A program made the position numbers and the translations under genes. DNA of 64,000 nucleotides from Mucilaginibacter defluvii (GTDB lineage Bacteria > Bacteroidota > Bacteroidia > Sphingobacteriales > Sphingobacteriaceae), in NCBI RefSeq assembly GCF_039543225.1, contig NZ_BAABJI010000002.1, positions 1,302,001-1,366,000 on the forward strand, read 5' to 3'. How positions within the stretch are numbered: the stretch's first letter is position 1; each line of letters starts with the position of its first letter. The notes under the pieces are model-generated. The model searched no databases and was not told the origin of the DNA. It saw only the letters and a list, made by a program, of their open reading frames with translations. Below, in pieces: positions 16,428 through 25,667 of this stretch.

Positions 16428-16453
16428 GACCGCCAGGTCCAGGCCAGGCGGTC
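16428..16453 (-). terminator. Hairpin between porin and kdpD genes
   Basis: GACCGCC (16428-16434) pairs with GGCGGTC (16447-16453), 12-nt loop. On the leftward transcript it is followed only by ATTTTAA, so it is a weak terminator or an mRNA-stability element that would lower kdpD/kinase expression relative to the transporter genes. Confidence 0.5.
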
Positions 16454-16505
16454 GGGTTGTTGACAAGGCTTAGGTCAACAAAACTAAAACTAAATCCTTA
16501 AATCA

Positions 16506-17588
16506 TTAAAATGCAACCACGAAGCTGGCCGTGATCAACGGGTTGTTATTGACCGCCGTATTGTTGCGGATAAATATTTTGTCTTTGCTGTCGTAAACCT
16601 TACCTTCCAAACGGATCACCGCATTGGTGATCGGTGAATAATCCAGGTTCAGCGAGTATCCCTTGGTACTGAAACCATTGGTAGTACCGGTGGCTATGAT
16701 CATCCCGTTCTTGTCCTGATAGTATTCGAAGCGCCCGGCCATGGCCCAATTATCGGCCAGTTGGTAACGTACAATGGCTACCGGAGATATTATATGGTTG
16801 GTCTCGTCGCTGCCCTTGGCTTTTTGCTGGGTACCGTAATCAAAGCCCGCGGTTAGCCCCAGCTTATTAGTCAACTGAAAAACACCATAAAAGTTATGGT
16901 AAAATCGGCGGACGCGTACCGAGTCAGCACCTTCAGTTCCCAGGTAATTACTGTAATTCAGCGTGATCTTATCTGTTGCTTTGTAATAAACCTGCACACC
17001 ACCCGCCGGACGGCTATTGCCATCCTGGCGGTTAATGCGTTGCCAGCCATTTAAGTAAAGACCGGCAAGGGTCAGTTTCCCATCATTGGTAGTGTAGGTC
17101 AGCTTCGCACCCGATTCATAATAAGGCGTATTTTCTGATGAGATATTTCTGGTTAATACCCAGCAGTCTTTCGAAATGGCGCTCTCAAAACCTATATGCG
17201 ATGAGAAGATACCCGCATCCAGCCACAAGTTGGCCGTTTTTGAAACTTTGATGCCGGCATTGGCCTCATAAATATTCTTTAAAACACCTTGTTCAGCGGC
17301 CAGGTTAGCATTGGCATACGTGCCCGCCATCAACGCAAGGTTTGCACGGATGCTGCCATTGTCATAGTTGGCTTTTATAAAAGCCAGGTTGGCACTTACT
17401 TCGTTGTGGCGATTATGTGAATAAATAAAGCCCGGGCGCGTGTTGTTCGACGGTTTATTAAAATCGTAACCATAATACAGTTCAGCATAGCCGCTGATGT
17501 TTAGATTGCTTGACTTCTTTACCGTGTCTTGCGCAAGGGCAGATAAGGTGCAGCCCAATACAGCTGCACCAATTAAAAATTTTTTCAT
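16506..17588 (-). CDS. Outer-membrane porin encoded within the kdp operon
   Basis: In this 360-residue protein a cleavable signal peptide (MKKFLIGAAVLGCTLSALAQ) leads into alternating amphipathic strands. Examples are NISGYAELYYGYDFNKP, ANLWLDAGIFSSHIGFES, GVQVYYKATDKITLNYSNYLG and LITASFVVAF; the last ends in Phe, as outer-membrane barrels do. It resembles the Bacteroidota putative beta-barrel porins (DUF1597/BBP2-like). It begins 31 nt after kdpC and precedes the KdpD-like gene, so it is expressed with the potassium pump. The inference is that it provides potassium or ion passage across the outer membrane under potassium limitation; selectivity cannot be read from sequence. Confidence 0.85.
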   Translation of the reverse strand: MKKFLIGAAVLGCTLSALAQDTVKKSSNLNISGYAELYYGYDFNKPSNNTRPGFIYSHNRHNEVSANLAFIKANYDNGSIRANLALMAGTYANANLAAEQGVLKNIYEANAGIKVSKTANLWLDAGIFSSHIGFESAISKDCWVLTRNISSENTPYYESGAKLTYTTNDGKLTLAGLYLNGWQRINRQDGNSRPAGGVQVYYKATDKITLNYSNYLGTEGADSVRVRRFYHNFYGVFQLTNKLGLTAGFDYGTQQKAKGSDETNHIISPVAIVRYQLADNWAMAGRFEYYQDKNGMIIATGTTNGFSTKGYSLNLDYSPITNAVIRLEGKVYDSKDKIFIRNNTAVNNNPLITASFVVAF

Positions 17589-17619
17589 TTTACAAGTAGT
17601 ATAGAGATATGTCGGACGC

Positions 17620-18177
17620 TTATTTATTCAGCTCGTCCAGCGCTATATTTAATTTCAACACATTGATTGTTGACGGACCCAAAGCTGGTTTTTCGGTATG
17701 TTCCTCAACCAGTTTTGTGATCTGCTCAACGCTTACACCGCGATCCTTTGCAACACGCTGGATCTGGATCTGTGCACCTGCCGGAGATATGTCCGGATCA
17801 AGGCCGCTGCCACTGGCTGTTACCATGTCCGCAGGGATGTCGCTCTTCTTTAAATAAGGGTGGTATTTTAACAGCATATCCACGCGGTCGCTCACCTGTT
17901 TAAGGTAATTCGGGTTGGTTGAGCCTTTGTTAGAACCAGCTGAACCGGCAGCGTTATAATCCACTGCCGAAGGACGGCCCCAAAAATAGCCGGGCTTGTC
18001 AAACTTTTGGCCTACATCGGCATAGCCTACAACTTTTCCATTCAGGCTGATCGTTTCGCCGTCGCCTTTGCCTTTAGCTAATTTGCCTACGGTAGAGATC
18101 AGCAAGGGATAGATCACACATAGCAATACGGTTAAAACAACGGTCAAGCGTATTGCGGGTATAAAGTATTTTTTCAT
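17620..18177 (-). CDS. kdpC: Potassium-transporting ATPase subunit C
   Basis: KdpC is the single-helix subunit that stabilises the KdpFABC complex and helps ATP binding. I place the start at ATG 18177 (MKKYFIPAIRLTVVLTVL); the longer frame to 18201 would overlap kdpB. That gives 185 residues with one N-terminal membrane helix (about 8-28). Family motifs follow: YFWGRPSAVDYNAAGSAGSN, VTASGSGLDPDISPAGAQIQIQRVAKDRG and a C-terminal LGPSTINVLKLNIALD. The length is normal. The gap to kdpB is 7 nt, showing tight coupling. Confidence 0.96.
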   Translation of the reverse strand: MKKYFIPAIRLTVVLTVLLCVIYPLLISTVGKLAKGKGDGETISLNGKVVGYADVGQKFDKPGYFWGRPSAVDYNAAGSAGSNKGSTNPNYLKQVSDRVDMLLKYHPYLKKSDIPADMVTASGSGLDPDISPAGAQIQIQRVAKDRGVSVEQITKLVEEHTEKPALGPSTINVLKLNIALDELNK

Positions 18178-18184
18178 TTTTTGA

Positions 18185-20209
18185 TTAGATAAATAGTCCA
18201 ACTAAAAGGTCGATCAGCTTAATACCAATAAAAGGCGCTATCACCCCACCTAAGCCGTAGATCAATAAGTTGCGACGCAATAAAGCGCTGGCACCGATCG
18301 GTTTATATTCCACGCCTTTTAAAGCTAATGGAATCAGCATCGGGATAATGATCGCGTTAAAGATTACCGCCGATAGGATCGCGCTTTCCGGACTGTTCAG
18401 GCCCATGATATTCAGGTGCTGCAATGCTGGTATCGAAGCGATGAATAAAGCCGGAACGATAGCGAAGTATTTGGCTACATCGTTAGCGATCGAGAAGGTG
18501 GTCAAGGTACCACGGGTGATCAGCAATTGCTTACCGATCTCTACGATCTCGATCAGTTTGGTCGGGTCGTTGTCCAGGTCTACCATGTTACCGGCTTCTT
18601 TGGCCGCTTGGGTGCCGCTGTTCATGGCTACGCCAACATCCGCCTGGGCCAGTGCCGGTGCATCGTTGGTACCGTCGCCCATCATAGCTACCAGTTTTCC
18701 GGTAGCTTGCTCGTGCTTTATGTAGTTCATCTTGTCTTCGGGCTTGGCCTCGGCAATAAAGTCATCTACACCAGCTTTCTCTGCGATAAATTTGGCGGTA
18801 AGCGGGTTGTCACCGGTCACCATAACCGTTTTAACACCCATTTTACGCAGGCGCTCGAAGCGTTCGGCAATTCCGGGTTTAATGATGTCCTGCAATTCGA
18901 TCACGCCCAGTATGTTACTGTTCGATGAAACTACTAAAGGTGTACCGCCGTTTGATGAGATCATTTTCACACGTTCCTCTACTTCCGCAGGTACCTGCTT
19001 TCCGGCTTTTTGGGCCAGGTTGCGCATCGAGTCGAAAGCACCTTTACGAATGGCATGGCCATCGGGGGTGTCGATACCGCTGGAACGGGTTTCCGCTGTA
19101 AATTTGATAAACTGAGAATCCTGCGGGGCACTTGGCAACTTGATGTGGGTTGCAGCCAGTTCTACAATAGATCTACCTTCGGGGGTTTCATCAGCCAGCG
19201 AGGATAGTACTGCTGCATGCACCAGGTCATCCGCCTGAACACCTGGCGCTGGCCAAAATTGTGTAGCCTTACGGTTCCCGATAGTAATCGTACCGGTTTT
19301 ATCTAATAATAAAACATCGATATCACCGGCGGTCTCTACAGCCTTACCGGATTTAGTGATCACGTTTGCCCTCAGTGCACGGTCCATACCTGCTATGCCA
19401 ATGGCTGATAATAAACCGCCGATGGTGGTCGGTATCAGACAGACGAATAATGAGATCAGTGCTGCAACCGTGATCGGCGTATTCGCATAATCTGCAAAGG
19501 GTTTTAGCGTTACACACACGATAATAAAGATCAGGGTAAAGCTGGCCAAAAGAATGGTCAAGGCAATCTCGTTTGGTGTTTTCTGGCGGGAAGCGCCTTC
19601 CACCAATGCGATCATCTTGTCCAGGAAGCTTTCGCCCGGTTGTGTGCTTACCTGAACCTTGATCTTATCAGATAAAACCTTGGTACCACCTGTAACCGAT
19701 GATTTATCACCGCCTGCCTCGCGAATAACGGGAGCAGATTCACCGGTGATAGCTGATTCATCGATCGTTGCCAAACCTTCGATGATCTCGCCGTCAGTTG
19801 GAATAGTATCGCCAGGCTCACAAATAAAGACATCGCCTTTTTTTAGTTCATTCGATGATTTGGTGATCACCGAACCGTTACTCATCACTTTGGCCGGTGT
19901 TTCTTCGCGGGTCTTACGTAAGCTGTCGGCCTGTGCTCTACCACGTGCTTCGGCGATCGCCTCAGCGAAATTAGCAAAGAGCAAGGTTAGCAATAGTATC
20001 AGAAAGATCAGCATGTTATATGCGAAAGAGCCCTGGTCTTTATGGGTCAAACTGTAGAAAGTTACATAAGCCATAATGACGGTACCTACTTCCACGGTGA
20101 ACATTACCGGGTTGCGCAGCATTACCTTAGGGTTCAGTTTAATGAACGACTCTTTCAAAGCGGTTTGAACAAGAGCCGGTTCAAACAATTTATTAGATTG
20201 ATTTTTCAT
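18185..20209 (-). CDS. kdpB: Potassium-transporting ATPase ATP-binding subunit B
   Basis: KdpB is the P-type ATPase subunit that powers potassium import through KdpA. From the ATG at 20209 it is 674 residues; an upstream in-frame TTG at 20218 is less likely. The phosphorylation motif [10 protein letters not shown] lies near residue 305, with TGES (actuator domain), [19 protein letters not shown] (hinge) and KdpB-specific [20 protein letters not shown] in the membrane region, plus the terminal membrane bundle. All key P-type residues are present. It sits 13 nt after kdpA and 7 nt before kdpC. Confidence 0.98.
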   Translation of the reverse strand: MKNQSNKLFEPALVQTALKESFIKLNPKVMLRNPVMFTVEVGTVIMAYVTFYSLTHKDQGSFAYNMLIFLILLLTLLFANFAEAIAEARGRAQADSLRKTREETPAKVMSNGSVITKSSNELKKGDVFICEPGDTIPTDGEIIEGLATIDESAITGESAPVIREAGGDKSSVTGGTKVLSDKIKVQVSTQPGESFLDKMIALVEGASRQKTPNEIALTILLASFTLIFIIVCVTLKPFADYANTPITVAALISLFVCLIPTTIGGLLSAIGIAGMDRALRANVITKSGKAVETAGDIDVLLLDKTGTITIGNRKATQFWPAPGVQADDLVHAAVLSSLADETPEGRSIVELAATHIKLPSAPQDSQFIKFTAETRSSGIDTPDGHAIRKGAFDSMRNLAQKAGKQVPAEVEERVKMISSNGGTPLVVSSNSNILGVIELQDIIKPGIAERFERLRKMGVKTVMVTGDNPLTAKFIAEKAGVDDFIAEAKPEDKMNYIKHEQATGKLVAMMGDGTNDAPALAQADVGVAMNSGTQAAKEAGNMVDLDNDPTKLIEIVEIGKQLLITRGTLTTFSIANDVAKYFAIVPALFIASIPALQHLNIMGLNSPESAILSAVIFNAIIIPMLIPLALKGVEYKPIGASALLRRNLLIYGLGGVIAPFIGIKLIDLLVGLFI

Positions 20210-20222
20210 TTTATTCAAACTA

Positions 20223-21938
20223 TTATCTCATGGAAAAATACTCGGCCAAAGGACCTAAGGCCAGTGCCGGGAAGTAAGAAAGCGCATTCAGCACCAGGAT
20301 CACGGCGAACGTCATCAAACCGAAGGTCATGGTGTCCACACGCAGTGTACCGGCAGACTCGGGTATATACTTCTTTTTGGCCAGTAGGCCAGCGATAGCT
20401 AACGGACCGATGATAGGCAGGAATCTGCCCAGGATAAGCACAAAGCCGGTTGATACGTTCCAGAAAACATTATTATCACCCAAACCTTCAAAACCTGAAC
20501 CGTTGTTGGCATTGGCCGAGGTCATCTCGTAAAGCATTTCTGAGAAACCGTGGAAGCCAGGATTATTTAGCCAGTTCGATGGTTTAACCGCCCAGTCCGC
20601 ATTGCCGTAATTGGTAAATACAAATGCAGCAAGCGCAGTTCCGGCCATGATCAGAAATGGACTGAGCAAGGTAATTAGGGCAGCAATCTTTACTTCGCGC
20701 GCCTCTACCTTGTGGCCCAGGAATTCCGGGGTGCGGCCCACCATCAGACCGGAGATGAATACAGCAATAATGAGATAAACAAAATAATTCAGGATACCTA
20801 CACCGCACCCTCCAAAGAACCCATTGATCATCATGGCGAGCAATTGCCAGGCGCCCGTCAAAGGCATTGTACTATCATGCATGCCATTCACGGATCCTGT
20901 TGAGGTCACTGTGGTTAATGTGCTCCAGTAGGCCGTAGCAATTGGCCCGAATCTCACCTCTTTGCCTTCCATGGCCCCCGTGGTTTGGCTTACACCCATT
21001 TTTTCGATCATCGGATTTCCGCCCACTTCACTGCTAATAGATGGGATCATGAGCATCATAACGCCCAGCATCATCACCGTGAAAATGGTCCAGCTTAATT
21101 TTTTACGGCGGATAAAGAAGCCGAATGCCAGGATCATCGCGGTAGGGATAATAAATTGAGCAACAATCTCTGTCATGTTGGTCAGGTAGTTAGGATTTTC
21201 CAGCGGATGCGCAGAGTTTACGCCAAAATAGCCACCGCCATTCGTGCCGAGGTGTTTGATGGCAATCATCTGTGCGGCCGGGCCGCGTGATACATTTACG
21301 GTATCACCCTGCATGGAAATAAACTGATCTTTTCCGGCGTAGCTTGATGGCGTACCGTTGAAAGTCAGGATCAGCGCTACAACGATGGACAGGGGCAGTA
21401 AAAGACGGGTTATACTTTTGATAAAGAAGTCCCAGAAGTTGCCTATGTTCTCTGTGGTTTTATCACGGAATGCTTTGAATAGGGCTACCGCAGCGGCAAT
21501 ACCAGTTGCCGCGCTGGTAAATTGCAGGAACATGATGATAAATTGCTGGGTCAGGTAGGTCAGCCCGCTTTCGCCGCTGTAGTGCTGCAAGTTACAATTC
21601 ACCACAAAGCTGATGATCGTATTGAAAGCCAGGTCTGGCGTCATTCCTGGGTTGCCATCCGGGTTCAGTGGAAGCTTGTCCTGGTATATCAGCACAAAAA
21701 AGCCGTAAACCAACCATAAAAGGTTGATTGCAAGCATGGCTTTCAGGAACTGTTTCCAGTCCATAGGTTCATTCGGGTTAACGCCGCCCAATTTAAACAG
21801 GCCGCGTTCGAGTGGTTTCATAAAATCTGTCCAAACGCGTTCGCCGGCGAACATCTTGGCCAGGTACCTACCCAGCGGAACGGCGATGAGCAGGGTCATC
21901 AGGAAGGAGGCGACAACGCCTAAGATCTCTGAATTCAT
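20223..21938 (-). CDS. kdpA: Potassium-transporting ATPase potassium-binding subunit A
   Basis: KdpA is the channel-like subunit that selects and binds potassium, related to the Trk/Ktr superfamily. This 571-residue protein has about ten membrane helices. Selectivity-loop sequences are visible: [51 protein letters not shown] and [14 protein letters not shown]. These correspond to the four pore loops. Its start ([17 protein letters not shown]) follows kdpF by 12 nt. Length and motif set are complete, so the pump should be functional. Confidence 0.98.
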   Translation of the reverse strand: MNSEILGVVASFLMTLLIAVPLGRYLAKMFAGERVWTDFMKPLERGLFKLGGVNPNEPMDWKQFLKAMLAINLLWLVYGFFVLIYQDKLPLNPDGNPGMTPDLAFNTIISFVVNCNLQHYSGESGLTYLTQQFIIMFLQFTSAATGIAAAVALFKAFRDKTTENIGNFWDFFIKSITRLLLPLSIVVALILTFNGTPSSYAGKDQFISMQGDTVNVSRGPAAQMIAIKHLGTNGGGYFGVNSAHPLENPNYLTNMTEIVAQFIIPTAMILAFGFFIRRKKLSWTIFTVMMLGVMMLMIPSISSEVGGNPMIEKMGVSQTTGAMEGKEVRFGPIATAYWSTLTTVTSTGSVNGMHDSTMPLTGAWQLLAMMINGFFGGCGVGILNYFVYLIIAVFISGLMVGRTPEFLGHKVEAREVKIAALITLLSPFLIMAGTALAAFVFTNYGNADWAVKPSNWLNNPGFHGFSEMLYEMTSANANNGSGFEGLGDNNVFWNVSTGFVLILGRFLPIIGPLAIAGLLAKKKYIPESAGTLRVDTMTFGLMTFAVILVLNALSYFPALALGPLAEYFSMR

Positions 21939-21950
21939 GGTTAATGTAGT

Positions 21951-22028
21951 TTAGAATTTTTCGGGTTTAAGCAGGACGTATATCATGTATAAGAACACTG
22001 CGATTGAAATAATGAATAATGCGATCAT
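21951..22028 (-). CDS. kdpF: Potassium-transporting ATPase subunit F (25 aa)
   Basis: A 25-codon ORF too short for usual gene callers. It encodes one hydrophobic helix beginning MIALFIISIAV and ending YVLLKPEKF. The ending L-x-K/R-P-E-K-F is the hallmark of KdpF, the lipid-like subunit that stabilises the Kdp complex. It starts at ATG 22028, stops at 21951-21953 and is 12 nt upstream of kdpA, exactly the expected place. Confidence 0.93.
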   Translation of the reverse strand: MIALFIISIAVFLYMIYVLLKPEKF

Positions 22029-22039
22029 GTCTTTAAATT

Positions 22040-22123
22040 TTAGATCTTTTCGAACCAATCAACGGATTTGCAGAACAGCCACATACAGACGATGATGGCC
22101 AGAACAAGTAGTAATGTGAGCAT
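22040..22123 (-). CDS. 27-residue membrane micropeptide at the head of the kdp operon
   Basis: An ORF of 27 codons (ATG 22123, stop 22040-22042) lies 11 nt upstream of kdpF and 26 nt downstream of the sigma-54-like promoter. It encodes a hydrophobic N-terminal helix (MLTLLLVLAIIVCMWLF) and a polar tail CKSVDWFEKI. The layout resembles KdpF (short helix, K/P-E-K-type tail) but the sequence is distinct. Inference: an additional small subunit or regulator of the Kdp pump. I cannot name a family. Supporting evidence is the tight spacing, its position as first ORF after the promoter and the clean helix-plus-tail layout. Confidence 0.65.
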   Translation of the reverse strand: MLTLLLVLAIIVCMWLFCKSVDWFEKI

Positions 22124-22148
22124 AACTATAAACTTTTGATACAGCTAA

Positions 22149-22164
22149 TGCCAAATAAGTGCCA
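22149..22164 (-). promoter_or_regulatory. Sigma-54 (-24/-12) type promoter of the kdp operon
   Basis: On the minus strand the sequence reads TGGCAC-TTATT-TGGCA. The consensus is TGGCAC-N5-TTGCA; only one core base differs and the GG-to-GC spacing is correct. Predicted start of transcription is near 22138, about 15 nt before the micropeptide ATG at 22123. An imperfect dyad ACAAT-N5-ATTGT at 22197-22211 lies upstream and could bind an activator, which sigma-54 promoters require. No such activator gene is in the window. Confidence 0.65.
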
Positions 22165-22233
22165 GTGAGATTTTCATAAACTTAACTGCCTGTTATACAA
22201 TTAAATATTGTGTATTATAAAAAAGCAGAAACT

Positions 22234-22265
22234 AAAAAACCCTTTCAAAATGGAAGGGTCTTTTT
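22234..22265. terminator. Bidirectional hairpin terminator upstream of kdp
   Basis: An 8-bp stem ACCCTTTC / GGAAGGGT (22239-22246 with 22252-22259, one T-G pair), loop AAAAT. It is flanked by an A run (22234-22239) and CTTTTT (22260-22265), so it can stop transcription from either side and insulates the kdp promoter. Confidence 0.65.
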
Positions 22266-23253
22266 CATTAGGAAAGGGTAATGTCAATTCACCTGGTATC
22301 ACTCCAGTTTACGGCAAAAGCGTCGTCAAACCGGTATTAAGCAACGGGCCGCCTCTGTCTTATTTCCGCGGGTATACTGATGCTCTATAGTTCGGCGATA
22401 AAGCCCTCACTGAAACCATCAATACGCTTATCAGCCTTGCTGGCAAAACGCTTTTAAAAAAATAATTGGTAAGCAGTTCAGTATCTGCCCTACAGCCATT
22501 CAAATAGTAAATTTTTCAGTTGGGCACAATACCCTAAAAAGCAACAATAACGAGAACCCGCAATAAACGTAACTAAGAGGTTTACCGGACTTTGACCAAT
22601 GCCATATCAGGTACCACCTCCTATCCACGTTGAGCTCTTTTTTGCGTGTTGAACGAGGGACTAAAAGCATCCATGATCTGTTTTTTGTGAACACCTGTTG
22701 CCAATCAGGTGCCAAAACCCTAATGAAAATATAGGCTCCTGATAATTATATATTTAAACAGAAGCCATCGAATATTTACATATGTGATACCCTTTCAAAA
22801 TGGAAGACTGATTGCCATTTTGCGTACGTCTGTTATAATCTTTGTAATTTCAGCGGAGGGCGGTCTTTAACCGACGAGGGGTACTGCTCTAGGATCATAT
22901 TGCTTCTGTTCTAAACCGTAATAAATGCCATCGCTGACACCAACTCCCTTAAGGTTGCAATGTGTGCGGATCAGCAGGGTCTTCCATGCAAGGGATGGAT
23001 TAAAGTTGATATCACCTAATCCGACGGCCAGCGAGGCATCTCTTACGTCAATAATGGAGAGCCTTGCAAACGCAATGTTCTGGTTATATTCAGAGCTTCA
23101 GGAAAGCGTAAATTGTAGCTTTCAGCAAATGTTTAATTATGATGGCAGCTAAACAGGTTACATTGATATGTACTTTTTTCGTTATTCTTCAAATATTTTA
23201 CTGAACATACCGATTGGTGTATATGTTATCTATAGGCTAATCACTTCAAATTC
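22266..23253. other. Gene-poor, apparently decayed region
   Basis: Nearly 1 kb with only short competing frames. A 17-nt direct repeat, CCCTTTCAAAATGGAAG, occurs at 22240-22256 and 22790-22806. On the minus strand a frame at about 22430-22375 ends SKADKRIDGFSEGFIAEL and stops. Another at 22867-23097 is described separately. Short frames at 22500-22715 (minus) and 22925-23152 (plus) show no convincing protein signature. No transposase is recognisable. Confidence 0.4.
22867..23097 (-). pseudogene. Possible gene remnant (C-terminal piece)
   Basis: An open minus-strand frame of 77 codons without a good start reads SSEYNQNIAFARLSIIDVRD..., then GVGVSDGIYYGLEQKQYDP and a stop at 22867. Just upstream in another frame lies AESYNLRFPEALN. 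Joining them would need a frameshift near 23095. Composition looks protein-like, but I recognise no family and the antisense strand also has a 75-codon ORF, so this call is weak. Confidence 0.25.
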
Positions 23254-23901
23254 ATGAAAAACATCACTTTAAAACATTTATTGTTCTTTGCATTTTTCGC
23301 AGTTTTATATTTAAGTGCTTGTAATCAGCATGATTCAAATAACAACAAAGCTGTAAAAAAAGCGGCTTCCAGCCCAAAGGCCAAAGCTAAATCGCCTTTT
23401 ACACAGGTGAATACATGGATTGACGATTTTAAAAACTTCAGAACAGCGGTTTATCAACAGGATGTTGCCAATATGAAGACGTACTTCAACTTCCCTGTCG
23501 TTGCCGACACCACGCAAATTTGGGAAACTATTTATGAAAGTGTAGAGGAAAGCAAACGCCCGCAAACTAATCCGGCTACATTTACAGAAGCAGATTTTGA
23601 AAAGCATTACAAGCAACTATTTAACATCGCCTTCCTTCAAAGCCTGCTAAAAGTTAAAAGCGAGCAATTATACCAGACTGGCGAGTATACCACACCATCA
23701 ATAAAAAAAGGAGATCAAAGCTTTTATATGCTTGCTCGCTACGACAAGGCAACGGCCTCATTGCAATTATCTGTTATGTTTTCCGGATGGAAAGATGAAA
23801 ACGGCGATGAAATGAGTGAGGGCGAGTCGGCAGTTATATACTTCTTTAAAGTTGCCGATAATAAATATCTGAAATTTGATAAAATATTGTTTGCCGGATA
23901 A
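23254..23901 (+). CDS. Lipoprotein of unknown function
   Basis: This 215-residue protein has a lipoprotein signal ending LYLSAC (Cys about residue 23), giving an inner- or outer-membrane lipoprotein. A low-complexity Asn/Lys/Ala/Ser/Pro linker follows (about 25-50), then a compact domain of about 165 residues with mixed helices and strands (WIDDFKNFRTAVYQQDVANMKTYF, later LQLSVMFSGWKDENG). The pattern of a helix containing 'D-V-x-x-M-K-x-Y-F-N-F-P' suggests an NTF2-like/DUF4440-type fold, but this is only an impression. It stands alone between the decayed region and a small secreted protein. Confidence 0.7.
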   Translation: MKNITLKHLLFFAFFAVLYLSACNQHDSNNNKAVKKAASSPKAKAKSPFTQVNTWIDDFKNFRTAVYQQDVANMKTYFNFPVVADTTQIWETIYESVEESKRPQTNPATFTEADFEKHYKQLFNIAFLQSLLKVKSEQLYQTGEYTTPSIKKGDQSFYMLARYDKATASLQLSVMFSGWKDENGDEMSEGESAVIYFFKVADNKYLKFDKILFAG

Positions 23902-24123
23902 CCGGCCTAATGAAAGTTTAAATGCATATATACCTTACTTGAGCGGTGCTGCGCTTTTGTTCATGCCTGAAATACAGAAAGAGTTGAATGCCACTTAACG
24001 TTACCGCGGCGTTGAATAAGCTGTCATCACGTTTACGACAGGATAAAGCATAATCAGCATTTTGCCGTTGAAGTAAGCCTGAATTATGGGCCTATGTAAA
24101 TCAAGAAAAATTAATTAAATACC

Positions 24124-24525
24124 ATGCTGCCAACCGCGAAAATTATAAGATCAACTTTTTTAGCAACTATCGTTTCTGTAATCTTCATGACCAGTGCTTA
24201 TTCGCAGGAGTTAAGAGCGAATAGCCCCAAAGAAAAAATAGTGCTTTCCAAAGTTGCCGCTTTGCCGGAGGTTCAGCAAAGGGCGAGGGAAATCAGGTTA
24301 AAAAGCAAAGGCAAAACGCAAATTACGCTAATGGTTAGTGCACAACCTGATATAAATATTCCATATTATCAGGTTAACGTGAACGATAACGCGCCCTCAT
24401 ATGATAATTATTATCAGTTTGCCGTTGACCCTAAAACGTATGAGATATTTTATTACAATGCCAAGACTAACCGCCAGTATAGTTTAACAGAATGGCGTAA
24501 ACAACGCAATAAAGCCTATAAATAG
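24124..24525 (+). CDS. Small secreted protein
   Basis: A 133-residue protein with a signal peptide (about 1-28, STFLATIVSVIFMTSAYSQ; cleavage after AYS or SQ). The mature part of about 105 residues begins with a helix (KVAALPEVQQRAREIRLKSKGK). It continues with a three-strand region (ITLMVSAQPDINIPYYQVNV, YYQFAVDPKTYEIFYYNAKT) and closes with a basic tail LTEWRKQRNKAYK. The helix plus beta-sheet order resembles PepSY-like modules that bind or inhibit other proteins. Function unknown. It converges with the membrane protein gene at 24540. Confidence 0.65.
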   Translation: MLPTAKIIRSTFLATIVSVIFMTSAYSQELRANSPKEKIVLSKVAALPEVQQRAREIRLKSKGKTQITLMVSAQPDINIPYYQVNVNDNAPSYDNYYQFAVDPKTYEIFYYNAKTNRQYSLTEWRKQRNKAYK

Positions 24526-24539
24526 TATCTTAGGTATTT

Positions 24540-25535
24540 TTAAATATCCATTATACTATAAAACTCTTTAATAAAGCGGTCAATACTTTTTTCCCTGAAG
24601 AGAGAAGCAACCGTAAAAGGAACCTCTTTATTGTTCTTTTCGGGCACTACAAATATCAAGTTGACCGATGTACGTACATAGATCAGGTTAACGGTATGCC
24701 GTATAGTTTGTATACCCGCAAAGTTTACAAAATTGTACTCTTTATGGAAAAACTTGAATAGTCCGGTCCGCTTTACTGTTCCAGCCTGCGGGTCAAATAT
24801 CAACCTTGTAAAAGCCGCATTGAGAAACACCAGTCCAAACAAGAAGAACAATGCAATGCAGATTAAAATCGCGAGAAAATTATCAGTTGGTACGGTAAAC
24901 AGCCATAAACCTGCACCTAACAAAATTATCCCGGTTATAAGTGCGCCAATTTTATTGCTTTTAACCACATATGTGCCTCCTGTTTGCTCAAAGTATTTAT
25001 AAGAAGTAATAGGCTCAGCAACAAAGTCAGCCGGACTGTCATGCTTGTCCAGGTAGCCATGAATAACCGGTACAGCTTCCTCTACAAAAGCAATAGCGTT
25101 AGGGTCATCACTCCGGGTATATGCTGATGACACGATAATACCCTTGCCATAACGGGATTTTTTACGGTATAAGCTGTAGTTGTAACTGCCGGTGGCAATA
25201 CCGCTAACTACATCTATGCCATGCAATTCGGCAAACGGAATAGTCTTGGTCGGTAAAAAACCCATAAATAGTTTGCGCATACGGCCCCGGCGGTTATCAA
25301 ATTCAATATAAGTGTTTGCCGCACCCCAAAACAGAATAACGATTAGCAGTATGAGTAATACTATAGGCAAGGAATCCGTGATGGAAACATTTTGATAGTG
25401 CATATAAAGAAATAAAAGGCCAGTACCTAATACAGCCATAATGGGCACAAAAATGTAAAACACACCAATAGGGTAAATCAACACGCGATCAGGTTCTATT
25501 TTCCAACGGGTTTTGGCCAGGCTTTTTAGTGACAT
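24540..25535 (-). CDS. Membrane protein with internally duplicated bPH-like halves
   Basis: 331 residues in two similar halves. Each has a membrane hairpin (about 20-40/48-70 and 195-215/218-240) followed by a beta-rich cytoplasmic segment. Those segments read TYIEFDNRRGRMRKLFMGF...IPFAELHGIDVVSG in the first half and RLIFDPQAGTVKRTGLFKF...NFVNFAGIQTIRHT in the second. That helix-pair plus FD-x-x-x-G-x-x-x-R motif is typical of bacterial PH-like (DUF304) membrane proteins, here duplicated. Function is unknown. The gene is single and leftward, convergent with the small secreted protein. Confidence 0.7.
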   Translation of the reverse strand: MSLKSLAKTRWKIEPDRVLIYPIGVFYIFVPIMAVLGTGLLFLYMHYQNVSITDSLPIVLLILLIVILFWGAANTYIEFDNRRGRMRKLFMGFLPTKTIPFAELHGIDVVSGIATGSYNYSLYRKKSRYGKGIIVSSAYTRSDDPNAIAFVEEAVPVIHGYLDKHDSPADFVAEPITSYKYFEQTGGTYVVKSNKIGALITGIILLGAGLWLFTVPTDNFLAILICIALFFLFGLVFLNAAFTRLIFDPQAGTVKRTGLFKFFHKEYNFVNFAGIQTIRHTVNLIYVRTSVNLIFVVPEKNNKEVPFTVASLFREKSIDRFIKEFYSIMDI

Positions 25536-25667
25536 GAGGTTAACATTTTACTTTCGGTATTTAAACAGCAGATACGGGCTAAGGTTTGCACAATATGCAG
25601 GCACGCATTCAAACATTTTAAGAAAGAAATGTTTTATAATGCAACTGAACATATTAAAGTATTAATA

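Noticed and set aside
22208..22390. 60-codon plus-strand ORF overlapping the bidirectional terminator
   Set aside because: It runs through a terminator hairpin and the kdp promoter upstream region, with no recognisable domain.
22925..23152. 75-codon plus-strand ORF in the gene-poor region
   Set aside because: No family resemblance, and the opposite strand reads equally well; neither is convincing.
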